Of a DNA stretch of 64,000 nt, positions 35,781 to 43,974 are shown piece after piece. Below the pieces are notes generated by a model. It made no database searches, had not been told where the DNA came from, and saw nothing but the letters and a program-made list of their open reading frames with translations. Source of the DNA: Cellulomonas sp. KRMCY2 (lineage in GTDB: Bacteria > Actinomycetota > Actinomycetes > Actinomycetales > Cellulomonadaceae). The position numbers and the translations under genes are program-made. Every line of letters begins with the position of its first letter. Position 1 is the stretch's first letter. The stretch is taken from assembly GCF_000526515.1 (NCBI RefSeq), contig NZ_JAGF01000001.1:124001-188000 (forward strand). Reading direction: 5' to 3'.

Positions 35781-36743
35781 TCAGGCCCGGTCCGAGCGCG
35801 CCGTCCGCGCCGAGTAGTGCGCGCGGACCGTCACCTCGGCCTCCTTGGCGTAGACGCTGTAGTCGGTGTCCGCGGCGGCGTCGGCCTCGTTGTAGAGCCG
35901 CACCGGCCAGTCCCAGAGCATGAAGCCGCCGACCCACGGGCGCCGAGCCGTCGCGGCGAACATCTCCTCGTAGAACTCGCGCTGGGCGGCCTGGCTCGGA
36001 GCGCCCTGCAGCGTCCAGTCGTTCGGCATGTGCTGGGAGCCCTCGCGGCTGGGGCACCCGGACTCCAGGAAGAGGAACGGCTTGCCGTGGGTGGCCACCA
36101 CACGCTCGATCCGGTCGAGCTGCTCGTCCCAGGTCCCGACCGGGTAGTAGCCGCTCGAGGAGATCACGTCGACCGCGTCCCACCAGGTCAGCCGGTCCTC
36201 CTGGTACTTGTCGCAGTTGTAGGTCAGCCTGCCCTCGTACACGGCCCGGACCTCGGCGACCAGCGCCCGCCACTGGTCGGCCCGCCGGTCGCTCTGCACC
36301 ATCTCGCAGCCGATGCTGAGCATCTCAGCACCGGTCTCCTGGGCGATCCGGGCGTGGTGCACGATGAACGCGGTGTACGACGCGAACCACTGCGCCCAGG
36401 TCGGCTCGCCCGGGACGTCGACGTCGAAGAAGTTGATGTGCGCACGCCAGGTGCCGTCCGCGCAGTTGACCACGGGCTTGAGGCAGACCTTCAGCCCGAG
36501 CTCCTTGGCGTGGCCGATCGCGGCCCGGACCTCGTCGTCGGTGACCGTCGGGGCGTCGCGGAAGTGGATCTCGGTGGACTGGGCGGTGTCCTGAAGGGCG
36601 GCGAACGTGACGGCTGTCCAGCTCGTCGCAAGACGCTCGACCATCAGCTCCATCGACCGCCGCGCCGTCGGCCCGGTCCAGGTGCCCCGCTCGCCTCGCC
36701 AGCCCCACGTCATGCCGGCGACGAAGGTGTCCTCGTTGATCAC
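35781..36743 (-). CDS. GH113-type glycoside hydrolase
   Basis: A 320-residue protein resembling glycoside hydrolase family 113 (beta-mannanase-like, TIM barrel). Seen: FVAGMTWGWRGERGTW at the N-terminus, SIGCEMVQ (acid/base Glu) near residue 170, and FLESGCPS (nucleophile Glu) near 235. There is no signal peptide, so it may cleave imported oligosaccharides inside the cell. I chose GTG 36743 (VINEDTF) rather than GTG 36761 because TACCCT lies exactly 6 nt upstream, the leaderless pattern, and no ribosome site serves the earlier codon. Confidence 0.82.
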   Translation of the reverse strand: MINEDTFVAGMTWGWRGERGTWTGPTARRSMELMVERLATSWTAVTFAALQDTAQSTEIHFRDAPTVTDDEVRAAIGHAKELGLKVCLKPVVNCADGTWRAHINFFDVDVPGEPTWAQWFASYTAFIVHHARIAQETGAEMLSIGCEMVQSDRRADQWRALVAEVRAVYEGRLTYNCDKYQEDRLTWWDAVDVISSSGYYPVGTWDEQLDRIERVVATHGKPFLFLESGCPSREGSQHMPNDWTLQGAPSQAAQREFYEEMFAATARRPWVGGFMLWDWPVRLYNEADAAADTDYSVYAKEAEVTVRAHYSARTARSDRA

Positions 36744-36749
36744 CGCCCG

Positions 36750-36755
36750 AGGGTA
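36750..36755 (-). promoter_or_regulatory. candidate -10 (TACCCT), leaderless promoter
   Basis: TACCCT on the minus strand, 6 nt before GTG 36743. It would lie inside the coding region if the earlier GTG were used, so it argues for the shorter protein. Confidence 0.4.
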
Positions 36756-36790
36756 GTTCACGACCGCCCGACTCGCAGGACGTATGTCCC

Positions 36791-36809
36791 TAAGGCTTGC
36801 CTTACCTCA
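36791..36809. promoter_or_regulatory. IdeR/DtxR-like iron box upstream of feoA
   Basis: TAAGGCTTGCCTTACCTCA matches the IdeR consensus TTAGGTTAGCCTAACCTAA at 14 of 19 positions and is a palindrome at its centre (AAGGC/GCCTT). It ends 4 bp before the feoA -10. Iron-loaded IdeR bound here would block the promoter. Confidence 0.75.
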
Positions 36810-36813
36810 CCCG

Positions 36814-36819
36814 TAACGT
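36814..36819 (+). promoter_or_regulatory. candidate -10 (TAACGT), leaderless feoA promoter
   Basis: TAACGT, then 6 nt, then the feoA ATG. Confidence 0.45.
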
Positions 36820-36825
36820 CAGATC

Positions 36826-37059
36826 ATGCACCTCGGCGAGTGCCCGTTCGCGACCGATCTCGAGGTCCTGGCCGTCCTGATGGCCGGACCGGCCGGGCTG
36901 CGGATGCACGAGGTGGGCCTGCGCGCAGGGGCCACCGTGCGGGTCACCCAGCGTTCCCCCTTCGGCGGGCGCGTGGTCGGCATCGGTGCGTCGCGCATCG
37001 CCCTCGACGCGGCGACAGCAGCCCTGGTCGAGGTGGGCCGGCCGACGGCTGCACCATGA
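36826..37059 (+). CDS. feoA: ferrous iron transport protein A
   Basis: A 77-residue SH3-like protein: RMHEVGLRAGATVRVTQRSPFGGRVVGIGASRIALDAATAALV is the whole FeoA core (quoted positions 26-68 in part). It is thought to interact with FeoB at the inner face of the membrane and support ferrous uptake. First gene of feoA-feoB-feoC-like, overlapping feoB by ATGA. Preceded by an IdeR-like box and a leaderless-type promoter. Confidence 0.92.
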   Translation: MHLGECPFATDLEVLAVLMAGPAGLRMHEVGLRAGATVRVTQRSPFGGRVVGIGASRIALDAATAALVEVGRPTAAP

Positions 37060-39014
37060 GCTCGTGCCACGGCACCCCGGCCGGCGTCGACCTCGCCGTC
37101 GGCCCGGTGCTGCTCGTCGGGAACCCGAACGTCGGCAAGTCGACGGTGTTCAACGCGATGACCGGCTCCCGGCAACGGGTCATGAACGCCCCCGGCACCA
37201 CCGTCGAGCTGCAGTCGGGCACCTGGCGCACGGTTGCAGGCGACCTCGGGGTGCTCGACCTGCCCGGCACCTACAGCCTGTTCGCCAGGTCTCCGGACGA
37301 GCAGGTCGTCGCCGACACGATCACCGCGGCCCGGGCCGGCGTCGCCGTCGTCGTGCTGGACGCGACCGCGGTGTCCCGGTCGCTGTACCTGCTCGCCCAG
37401 GTCGCGAGCACCGGGCTGCCCGTCGTGGCCGCTGTGACCATGCTCGACGTCGCACGCTCCCACGGGACCGGGCTCGACCTCACGGTCCTGGCGGGGCTGC
37501 TGGGCGTTCCGGTCGTCCCGCTCGACCCACGCACCGGCGCCGGGCTCGACCGGCTCGCCGAGGCGGTGCACTCCCACGACGGCCGGCCGGTCGCCGGTCT
37601 GCCGGTGCTGGTGCCGACCGGCGCCGGCCCCGGGGAGCAGCCCGACGACGACCTGCCGGCGCGGCTGGCCGGCGCGCAGCGGCTGTTCGCCTGGGTGGAG
37701 GACGTGACGTCCCAGCTGCACCCGCAGCGGCCCGCGCACCGCACCGCGACCGACCTGGCCGACCGCGTGCTGCTCAACCCGTGGTCCGGCATCCCGGTGC
37801 TCGGGCTCACGATGTGGGGGCTGTTCCAGCTCGCCACCAGTGCCGCCGCACCCGTGATGGGTCTCGTCTCGACGGCCGTCACCGGACCGCTGACCGCCGC
37901 GGCCCACGCCGCGCTCCGCGGATGGGCGCCGCGCTGGCTCGACGGGCTGCTGGTCGACGGCGTCCTGGCGGGGGTCGGCACCGTCCTGAGCTTCCTGCCG
38001 CTGATCGCGATCATCTACGCCGCGCTGGCCCTGCTCGAGGACAGCGGCTACATGGCGCGGGCGGCGCTCCTGGCCGATCGCGCGATGCGATCGATCGGCC
38101 TCGACGGTCGCGCCATGCTGCCGCTGATGATCGGGTTCGGCTGCAACGTGCCGGCACTGGCCGCGACCAGGATCCTGCCGGACGCCAGGCAGCGCCTGAT
38201 CACCGGGCTGCTGATCCCCTGGACGTCCTGCGCCGCGCGGTTGACCGTCTACGTCCTGCTCGCCGGAATCTTCTTCCCTGAGCACGCCGGCACGGTGATC
38301 TTCGCGCTCTACGTGCTGAGCATCGTGCTCGTGGTCGCCGGGGGCCTGGCCCTGCGTCGCACCGCGTTCCGCGACGTCCGGCGCGAGCCGCTGGTCCTGG
38401 TCCTGCCCGCGTACCAGCGGCCCCAGCTGCTGCCGATCGCGAGGTCGGTCTGGGGCCGGGTCGCCGGCTTCGCGACGAAGGCCGGCCGGATCATCGTCGT
38501 GACCCTGACGGTCATGTGGGTGCTGATGGCTGTGCCGGCCGTCGCCGGGTACGCGGTCGGCGAGGTCCCGGTCGAGGCGAGCGTCTACGGGCGCGTCGCG
38601 GCCGGCATCACCCCGGTGTTCGCCCCGGCGGGCTTCGACGACTGGCACCTGACGGCGGCCCTGGCGACCGGCTTCGTCGCCAAGGAGGTCGTGGTGGGAT
38701 CGCTCGCCCAGTCGTACGCGGTCACGGAGCCCGCTCCCGGAGACGGCGCGCCGAGCGTGCCGACCGGTGACGGCACCGACGCGGCGCTGGCCGATCACCT
38801 GCGTGCGACCCTCGACGCGACGTCGGGCGGACACCCTGCCGCGGCGGCCGCAGCGTTCATGGTCTTCGTGCTGGGCTACACGCCGTGCGTCGCGACAGTG
38901 GCCGAGCAACGGCGGCTCTTCGGCGGCCGCTGGACCGCCGGGGCGGTCGGCGCGCAGCTGGTGGTCGCCTGGCTGCTCGCGGTCGTCGTCTTCCAGATCG
39001 GGCGCCTGCTGTGA
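37056..39014 (+). CDS. feoB: ferrous iron transporter B
   Basis: A 652-residue transporter. The cytosolic G domain has G1 GNPNVGKST at 22-30, the T-containing G2 (APGTTVE), and G3 DLPGTYSL. In the G4 position it reads TMLDVA where NxxD (usually NMMD) is normal; this may weaken guanine specificity. The membrane part (from about residue 245) holds FeoB gate motifs: GFGCNVPAL and TSCAARLTVY. The C-terminus ends LGYTPCVATVAEQRR. Expected role: uptake of ferrous iron. Coupled to both neighbours. Confidence 0.95.
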   Translation: MSSCHGTPAGVDLAVGPVLLVGNPNVGKSTVFNAMTGSRQRVMNAPGTTVELQSGTWRTVAGDLGVLDLPGTYSLFARSPDEQVVADTITAARAGVAVVVLDATAVSRSLYLLAQVASTGLPVVAAVTMLDVARSHGTGLDLTVLAGLLGVPVVPLDPRTGAGLDRLAEAVHSHDGRPVAGLPVLVPTGAGPGEQPDDDLPARLAGAQRLFAWVEDVTSQLHPQRPAHRTATDLADRVLLNPWSGIPVLGLTMWGLFQLATSAAAPVMGLVSTAVTGPLTAAAHAALRGWAPRWLDGLLVDGVLAGVGTVLSFLPLIAIIYAALALLEDSGYMARAALLADRAMRSIGLDGRAMLPLMIGFGCNVPALAATRILPDARQRLITGLLIPWTSCAARLTVYVLLAGIFFPEHAGTVIFALYVLSIVLVVAGGLALRRTAFRDVRREPLVLVLPAYQRPQLLPIARSVWGRVAGFATKAGRIIVVTLTVMWVLMAVPAVAGYAVGEVPVEASVYGRVAAGITPVFAPAGFDDWHLTAALATGFVAKEVVVGSLAQSYAVTEPAPGDGAPSVPTGDGTDAALADHLRATLDATSGGHPAAAAAAFMVFVLGYTPCVATVAEQRRLFGGRWTAGAVGAQLVVAWLLAVVVFQIGRLL

Positions 39015-39268
39015 GCACCCTCGAGCGGGTCCTGGCCGAGCTGGCGACCGGTGCGACGGCGACCGTCGCTGCTGCCCGGCTCGGTGTGGCGCCCGACCTC
39101 GTCGACGTCATGGTCGCCGAGCTGGAGCGCTGCGGCGCCGTGTCTGCGGCGCCCCGGTCGTGCGGCGCCTGCCCGCCGGAACCCGCGAGGTCGCCCGGGT
39201 GCGCCGGCTGTCCGCTGGCCGGGCGGCGGCCCGCACCCGCCCGGGCGATCGGCCGTCAGACCATCTGA
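39011..39268 (+). CDS. FeoC-like protein with CxxC-x9-CxxC cluster
   Basis: An 85-residue protein. Residues 1-45 look like a winged helix (LERVLAELATGATATVAAARL). Cys51, Cys54, Cys64 and Cys67 (CGACPPEPARSPGCAGCP) make a possible Fe-S or metal site; Cys41 lies nearby. FeoC proteins have this plan (winged helix plus Cys loop) and are thought to regulate or stabilise FeoB. GTG 39011 overlaps feoB as GTGA. Short and divergent from enterobacterial FeoC, so the name is by context. Confidence 0.7.
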   Translation: MSTLERVLAELATGATATVAAARLGVAPDLVDVMVAELERCGAVSAAPRSCGACPPEPARSPGCAGCPLAGRRPAPARAIGRQTI

Positions 39269-39272
39269 CGAC

Positions 39273-39312
39273 CCGACCATCCGACCATCCGACCATCCGA
39301 CCATCCGACGAT
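39273..39312. repeat. 8-bp tandem repeat (CCGACCAT) at a convergent junction
   Basis: Four perfect CCGACCAT units (39273-39304) and one degenerate unit (CCGACGAT) directly after the feoC-like gene and before the convergent aminotransferase. Such a small array can change in copy number. Confidence 0.8.
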
Positions 39313-39431
39313 CACGGCAAGAGCCACGAACCGGACGTCTGTCCACACATCGTGGACAACTCTGGGGAGCACGATCTGCGCAGCGAACCCGTCGACGCCC
39401 AGGACATCGGCCCCCGGGCACGGCCCCGGGG

Positions 39432-40709
39432 CTACCGGCTGCCGCGTCCGGTCAACCGACCGAGCCGCGTGACCGCCTCGACGAGCACGTCCTGCCGCTT
39501 GACGAAGGTGAACCGGACCCGCGGACGCAGCGCCTCGGCCGTCGTCGAACCGGCCCGGCAGAACGCGCTCACCGGCACCCCGACGACCCCGGCCAGGTCC
39601 GGCAGTCGACGGCACAGGTCCGCACCGTCCTCGAAGCCGAGGCCGGCTCCGTCGGCCACGACGAAGTACGTGCCCCGCGGCACGACGACGCCGAAGCCCG
39701 CCGCGACGAGACCGTCGCACAGCAGGTCGCGGCGGGCCGCCAGCGACACCGCGAGCCCACGGACGTACTCCCCCGTCGCGCCGTCCGCGTCGACCAGCGC
39801 CGCGGCGATCGCCGGCTGGAACGGCGCACCGGAGACGTAGGTGAGGAACTGCTTGACCGTCCGGACCGCTGCGACGAGCTCCGCGGGCCCGGTGACCCAG
39901 CCGATCTTCCAGCCGGTGAACGACAACGTCTTGCCCGCCGAGGAGATCGTCAGGGTCCGGCCGGCCATCCCCGGCAGCGTCGCGACCGGGACGTGCTCGG
40001 CGCCGTCATAGGTCAGGTGCTCGTAGACCTCGTCGGTGACGACCACCGCGTCCCACTGCGTCGCCAGCCGGGCGACGGCCTCGAGCTCGGCCCTGGACAG
40101 CACGGTTCCGGTGGGGTTGTGCGGCGAGTTGAGCAGCACGAGGCGCGTCCGGGCGCCGAACGCCGCCGCGAGCGCGTCGAGGTCGAGCCGGAATCCGTCG
40201 ACACCCGCGGTGAGCCCGACGGTGACGTGCTCGGCTCCGGCCATCGCGATCACTGCCGCGTAGGAGTCGTAGAACGGCTCGAGGGTCAGCACCTCGTCCC
40301 CCGGGCCGACGAGTGCAAGCACCGTGGCGGCGATCGCCTCGGTCGCTCCGGCGGTGACCAGCACCTCCGTCTCCGGGTCGTGGCTCAGCCCGTAGTACCG
40401 CTCCTGGTGCAGGACGACGGCGCGGCGCAGCTCCGGTGTCCCGGCGCCGGGCGGGTACTGGTTGTGCCCCGCCAGGATCGCGGCGACGGCGGCCTGCGCG
40501 ACGTGCGCCGGGCCGTCGACGTCGGGGAAGCCCTGGCCCAGGTTGACCGCGCCGGTGCGTGCGGCCAGCGCGGACATCTCGGCGAAGACCGTCGGGCGGA
40601 CGTCCCCGTCGGCCGAGACCAGACCTGCGGCCCGCGCGACGTCACGCCAGCGGCCCGCCTGGAACCAGGGACCGACCTCGGACCCGGTGCCGGTGCGCTG
40701 GGGCGTCAT
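39432..40709 (-). CDS. class I/II pyridoxal-phosphate aminotransferase
   Basis: A 425-residue fold-type I aminotransferase. The PLP lysine is Lys260 in SSAGKTLSFTGWK; NSPHNPTG, VTDEVYEHL and the C-terminal RVRFTF (carboxylate Arg) are also seen. It is closest in pattern to the DapC/kynurenine aminotransferase group, so N-succinyl-diaminopimelate, methionine or kynurenine could be a substrate. TACCCT lies 6 nt before ATG 40709. It is 23 bp upstream of, and on the same strand as, no further gene; the MFS gene begins beyond its start. Confidence 0.87.
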   Translation of the reverse strand: MTPQRTGTGSEVGPWFQAGRWRDVARAAGLVSADGDVRPTVFAEMSALAARTGAVNLGQGFPDVDGPAHVAQAAVAAILAGHNQYPPGAGTPELRRAVVLHQERYYGLSHDPETEVLVTAGATEAIAATVLALVGPGDEVLTLEPFYDSYAAVIAMAGAEHVTVGLTAGVDGFRLDLDALAAAFGARTRLVLLNSPHNPTGTVLSRAELEAVARLATQWDAVVVTDEVYEHLTYDGAEHVPVATLPGMAGRTLTISSAGKTLSFTGWKIGWVTGPAELVAAVRTVKQFLTYVSGAPFQPAIAAALVDADGATGEYVRGLAVSLAARRDLLCDGLVAAGFGVVVPRGTYFVVADGAGLGFEDGADLCRRLPDLAGVVGVPVSAFCRAGSTTAEALRPRVRFTFVKRQDVLVEAVTRLGRLTGRGSR

Positions 40710-40715
40710 GCCCCC

Positions 40716-40721
40716 AGGGTA
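40716..40721 (-). promoter_or_regulatory. candidate -10 (TACCCT), leaderless promoter
   Basis: TACCCT on the minus strand, 6 nt before the aminotransferase ATG. The spacer GGGGGC could also serve as a weak ribosome site if transcription starts earlier, for instance from the MFS gene upstream. Confidence 0.4.
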
Positions 40722-40732
40722 GGGCGGCGCGG

Positions 40733-41974
40733 TCAGGCTCCGCCCATGGCCAGCCAGCCGTCCCGACGGTAGGCGGGCGTCCCGAACGCGAGCACGAGCA
40801 GACCGACCACCATGCTGCCGAGCATCGTGCCGGTCATCGCCACCGCGTCGCCGCCGAGCAGCCCGACCAGTGGGCTGACCGCGCCCGCCAGACCCGCCTG
40901 GAGGAAGCCGATCACCGCGGCCGCCGAGCCGGCCCGCTCACCGTGCCGGGTCATCGCCAGCGCCGAGGCGTTGGCCATGACGAAGCCGAGGGTCGCCATC
41001 ATCAGCCACAGCGCGCCGACGAGGCCGACGATGCCGCCCGCGTGCGTCGCCGCGACCCACACGAGGCACCCGCCGAGCAGGGTCGTCCCGGGCAGCGCGA
41101 CCCGCAGCAGGCGCACCGGTCCGGCCCGCCTGACCAGCGCGGCGTTCGCCTGGGAGCCGGTCAGCATCGCCGTCCCGCCGATCGCGAAGACCAGGGCGAA
41201 CTCCTGGGTCGAGAGCCCGTACTCCTGCTGGAGCACGAAGGGCGAGCCGGCGACGTAGCTGATGATCACCGCCATCCCGAGCCCGGGGATCACCGCGAGC
41301 GCGACGAAGCGCCGGTCGGCGAGCAGCCCGGAGTACCCCCGCAGCGAAGCCACGACGCCGTGCGCGATCCGCCGCTCGGCCGGCAGGGTCTCGGGCAGGA
41401 ACCTACCGACGACGGCCAGCAGGCCGGCACCGAGCAGCGCGAGCGCGACGAAGACGGCACGCCAGCCCCACTGGTGCGCGATGACGCTGCCGACCGTCGG
41501 CGCGAGCAGCGGGGCGACAGCGATCACGAGCATCAGCCGGGACATCAGCCGCGCGGCCTCGGCACCGGTGTAGCGGTCCCGGATCACGGCCATCGCCACG
41601 ACCGTCGACCCCGCGCTCGCCAGGCCCTGGGCCACCCGCAGCGTCGCGAGCTGGTCGATCGTGCCGGCGACGACGCACAGCAGCGAGATGACCACGTGCA
41701 GACTCACGCCGATGAGCACCGGGAGGCGCCGGCCGAGCCGGTCGGACAACGGCCCGGCGACGAGCTGTCCGAGCGCGCCCCCGATGAGCATGCCGGTGAT
41801 CGTGAACTGTGCACCCGCCTGGGTGGTGCCCAGGTCGCGTGCGACATCCGGCAGCGAGGGCAGGTACATGTCGGTGGTGACCGCGGGCAGCAGGCTCAGC
41901 AGACCGACCAGGAGGACGAAGCCCGCCGTCCGCTCACGGTGCGGCGCGAGCTGCTGGTCGGGCGTCGTGGTCAC
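40733..41974 (-). CDS. MFS drug-resistance transporter, Bcr/CflA type
   Basis: A 413-residue membrane protein with about 12 helices. TTDMYLPSLPDVARDLGT and GPLSDRLGRRLPVL are the Bcr/CflA signatures. It is expected to export drugs or metabolites with proton exchange. GTG 41974 has CATACT 6 nt upstream and no ribosome site. A 27-bp palindrome overlaps this promoter, so a repressor probably controls it. The aminotransferase gene lies 23 bp downstream on the same strand. Confidence 0.9.
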   Translation of the reverse strand: MTTTPDQQLAPHRERTAGFVLLVGLLSLLPAVTTDMYLPSLPDVARDLGTTQAGAQFTITGMLIGGALGQLVAGPLSDRLGRRLPVLIGVSLHVVISLLCVVAGTIDQLATLRVAQGLASAGSTVVAMAVIRDRYTGAEAARLMSRLMLVIAVAPLLAPTVGSVIAHQWGWRAVFVALALLGAGLLAVVGRFLPETLPAERRIAHGVVASLRGYSGLLADRRFVALAVIPGLGMAVIISYVAGSPFVLQQEYGLSTQEFALVFAIGGTAMLTGSQANAALVRRAGPVRLLRVALPGTTLLGGCLVWVAATHAGGIVGLVGALWLMMATLGFVMANASALAMTRHGERAGSAAAVIGFLQAGLAGAVSPLVGLLGGDAVAMTGTMLGSMVVGLLVLAFGTPAYRRDGWLAMGGA

Positions 41975-41985
41975 CGCACGAGTAT

Positions 41986-42012
41986 GACATCGGATCGTTT
42001 CGATCGGATGTC
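41986..42012. promoter_or_regulatory. 27-bp palindrome, candidate operator
   Basis: Arms GACATCGGATCG and CGATCGGATGTC flank TTT; 11 of 12 arm positions pair. It begins on the last base of the MFS -10 (CATACT, minus strand) and lies between the divergent MFS and SRAP genes. Size and symmetry fit a TetR- or MarR-family dimer site. The regulator is not adjacent. Confidence 0.65.
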
Positions 42013-42075
42013 CTTCCCAGCCCGCGACGCCGCCGGGGCGAGCTCGGTGTCGGGGCAGCGGGGCATGCTGTGCCC

Positions 42076-42867
42076 ATGTGCGGACGCTATGCCTCGTTCC
42101 GGGAGGCCCAGGATCTCGCCGACGCCTTCGCGGTCTCGGCCGGCACCGTCGCGCAGGACGCGCGTCTGCTGCCACCCTCCTGGAACCTCGCCCCGACCGA
42201 CCCGGTCCGGGTCGTCGTCGAGCGCGAGCCACGGCCCGCGGAGCAGGGCGACGCGGCGTCCGGTGCACCCCTCGAGACCGAGCGGTCCCTGCGGCTGGCA
42301 CGCTGGGGCCTCGTCCCGGGCTGGGCCAAGGACCCATCGGTCGGCGCCCGCATGATCAACGCCCGGGTGGAGAGCCTGGTCGACAAGCCGGCCTTCCGCC
42401 GCGCGCTCGTCGCCCGCCGGTGCCTCGTCCCGGCCGAGGGCTACTACGAGTGGCAGAAGCCCGAGCCGGACGCGCCCCGGGCACCGAAGCAGCCGTTCTG
42501 GATCCACCCGCAGGACGGCGGCATCCTCGCGTTCGCCGGCCTGTACGAGTTCTGGCGCGACCGCAACCGGGCGGACGACGACCCGCTGCGCTGGCTCGTG
42601 ACGATGACCATCGTCACCGGCGGCGCACCGGCCGACGACCCGGAGCTCGCGGCCATCCACGACCGTCGGCCGGTCGTCCTCGACCCGTCGCGCTGGGACG
42701 CCTGGCTCGATCCGCTCCGCCAGGACGCGACCGAGGCCGTCGACCTGCTGCTGCGCCCGGCACCACCGCTCGTCGCGACCCCGGTGTCGACGGCCGTCAA
42801 CACGGTCGGCAACGACGGACCGGAGCTGATCGAGCCGATGACGGCCGGGGACGACCGCCCCGCGTGA
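42076..42867 (+). CDS. SRAP (SOS response-associated peptidase/HMCES) family protein
   Basis: A 263-residue SRAP protein. After removal of Met the catalytic Cys2 (MCGRYASF) becomes the N-terminus and can bond with abasic sites. The other active-site residues are seen in MINARVES, PAEGYYEW (Glu) and IHDRRPVVL (His). Role: crosslinks to and protects abasic sites in single-stranded DNA. ATG 42076, not the ATG two codons earlier, exposes Cys2. CATGCT lies 6 nt upstream. Confidence 0.93.
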   Translation: MCGRYASFREAQDLADAFAVSAGTVAQDARLLPPSWNLAPTDPVRVVVEREPRPAEQGDAASGAPLETERSLRLARWGLVPGWAKDPSVGARMINARVESLVDKPAFRRALVARRCLVPAEGYYEWQKPEPDAPRAPKQPFWIHPQDGGILAFAGLYEFWRDRNRADDDPLRWLVTMTIVTGGAPADDPELAAIHDRRPVVLDPSRWDAWLDPLRQDATEAVDLLLRPAPPLVATPVSTAVNTVGNDGPELIEPMTAGDDRPA

Positions 42868-42902
42868 CCCGCGGCCGGCGCAGCCGCGTGACGCAGGGCT
42901 CC

Positions 42903-43970
42903 TCAGCCCGTCGCGGGCTCCTGCGCCCAGGTCAGCCGGACCGGGCGCATCGGGCCGAGGCCCGCGACCTCCCGTTCGGCGAGCTCGGTGAGCGCGAACC
43001 GCCGACCGGCTGTGGGCGCGCCGAGCAGGCTCGCCGTCGCGCCGTCCACCAGGACGGTGCCGGGCTCCGCCTCGCCCGTGAGCCGGGCCGCGAGGTTGAC
43101 CGCCGGGCCGAAGACGTCGCCGAACCGCGAGAGCACCCGGCCCCAGACGAAGCCGACCCGGACCGGGGCGACGTCGGCGCCGAACGCGTGAGCCAGGCCG
43201 AGCGCGACGCGTGCACCGGTCACGGCGTCGTCCGCGACGAAGAGCACCGCGTCGCCGATCGTCTTGACGACCCGACCGCCCGCGGCGGTGACCACGTCCC
43301 GGGCGCCCGTCTCGAAGTCCTGCACGAAGTGCGCCAGCTCGTGCGAGCCGAGCTCGGCCGTGCGCGTGGTGAAGGCGACGATGTCGGCGAACCCGACAGC
43401 ACGGGCGAGCGGCAGCTCGTCGGACTCGGTCGACGCACCGGCGTCGGCGAACTCCGCGGCGAACCGGCCGGCGATCGCGGCCACCTGGCGCCGCCACGCG
43501 TGCACGAGCTGCAGCTCGAGCAACGGCGCGATGTCGCCGAGCCGGTCCAGCAGCACGAGGCGTGCGCTGGTGTCGTCCAGCGCGTACCGCTCGGCCATGT
43601 GCTCGACCAGCGCCTCGACCTGCCACAGGACGAGCCGGTCCGTGGTGTGCCCGACCGACCGGACGATCGACACCCCGGTCCGCTTGGTCACGTCGTTCTC
43701 GCGCTGGGCCGTCATGATCTGGGCGATGACGACCGCGTCGTACTCGGTGTACGCGACGGCGTCCGGCGAGATCATGGGCAGACCGAGGGCGTGCCAGAAC
43801 AGCCGGACGTCATCGACCTCGGCACCGGCCCGTTCGGCGACCTGCGCGAGCGTCAGGGTCCTGGGCCCGCCGAGCAGCTGGGCCTCGATGCGGGCGAGGG
43901 TCGACGTCGGCGGCGCGGCCGGCGGGTCGCCAGGCCCGCCGTCGGGGACCGCGGACTCGTCTGCACGCAC
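42903..43970 (-). CDS. class III adenylate cyclase, Rv1264-like
   Basis: A 355-residue cyclase. The C-terminal catalytic domain (about residues 190-330) has metal Asp in GFADIVAFT, KTIGDAVLFV (Lys and second Asp) and VNLAARLTGEAEPG. The N-terminal 180 residues are helical, with an Rv1264-like regulatory domain that in the M. tuberculosis enzyme responds to pH (known from the family; not shown here). GTG 43970 is 4 bp after the birA stop, so the two are co-transcribed. Confidence 0.85.
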   Translation of the reverse strand: MRADESAVPDGGPGDPPAAPPTSTLARIEAQLLGGPRTLTLAQVAERAGAEVDDVRLFWHALGLPMISPDAVAYTEYDAVVIAQIMTAQRENDVTKRTGVSIVRSVGHTTDRLVLWQVEALVEHMAERYALDDTSARLVLLDRLGDIAPLLELQLVHAWRRQVAAIAGRFAAEFADAGASTESDELPLARAVGFADIVAFTTRTAELGSHELAHFVQDFETGARDVVTAAGGRVVKTIGDAVLFVADDAVTGARVALGLAHAFGADVAPVRVGFVWGRVLSRFGDVFGPAVNLAARLTGEAEPGTVLVDGATASLLGAPTAGRRFALTELAEREVAGLGPMRPVRLTWAQEPATG

Positions 43971-43974
43971 CTGG

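Noticed and set aside
36744-36761. Earlier GTG start for the GH113 gene
   Set aside because: TACCCT, the likely -10, would then be inside the gene, and there is no ribosome site upstream of that GTG.
36819-38909. 696-codon open frame antisense to feoB
   Set aside because: Composition of a shadow frame (Arg, His, Gln, Gly), no motif, fully covered by feoB.
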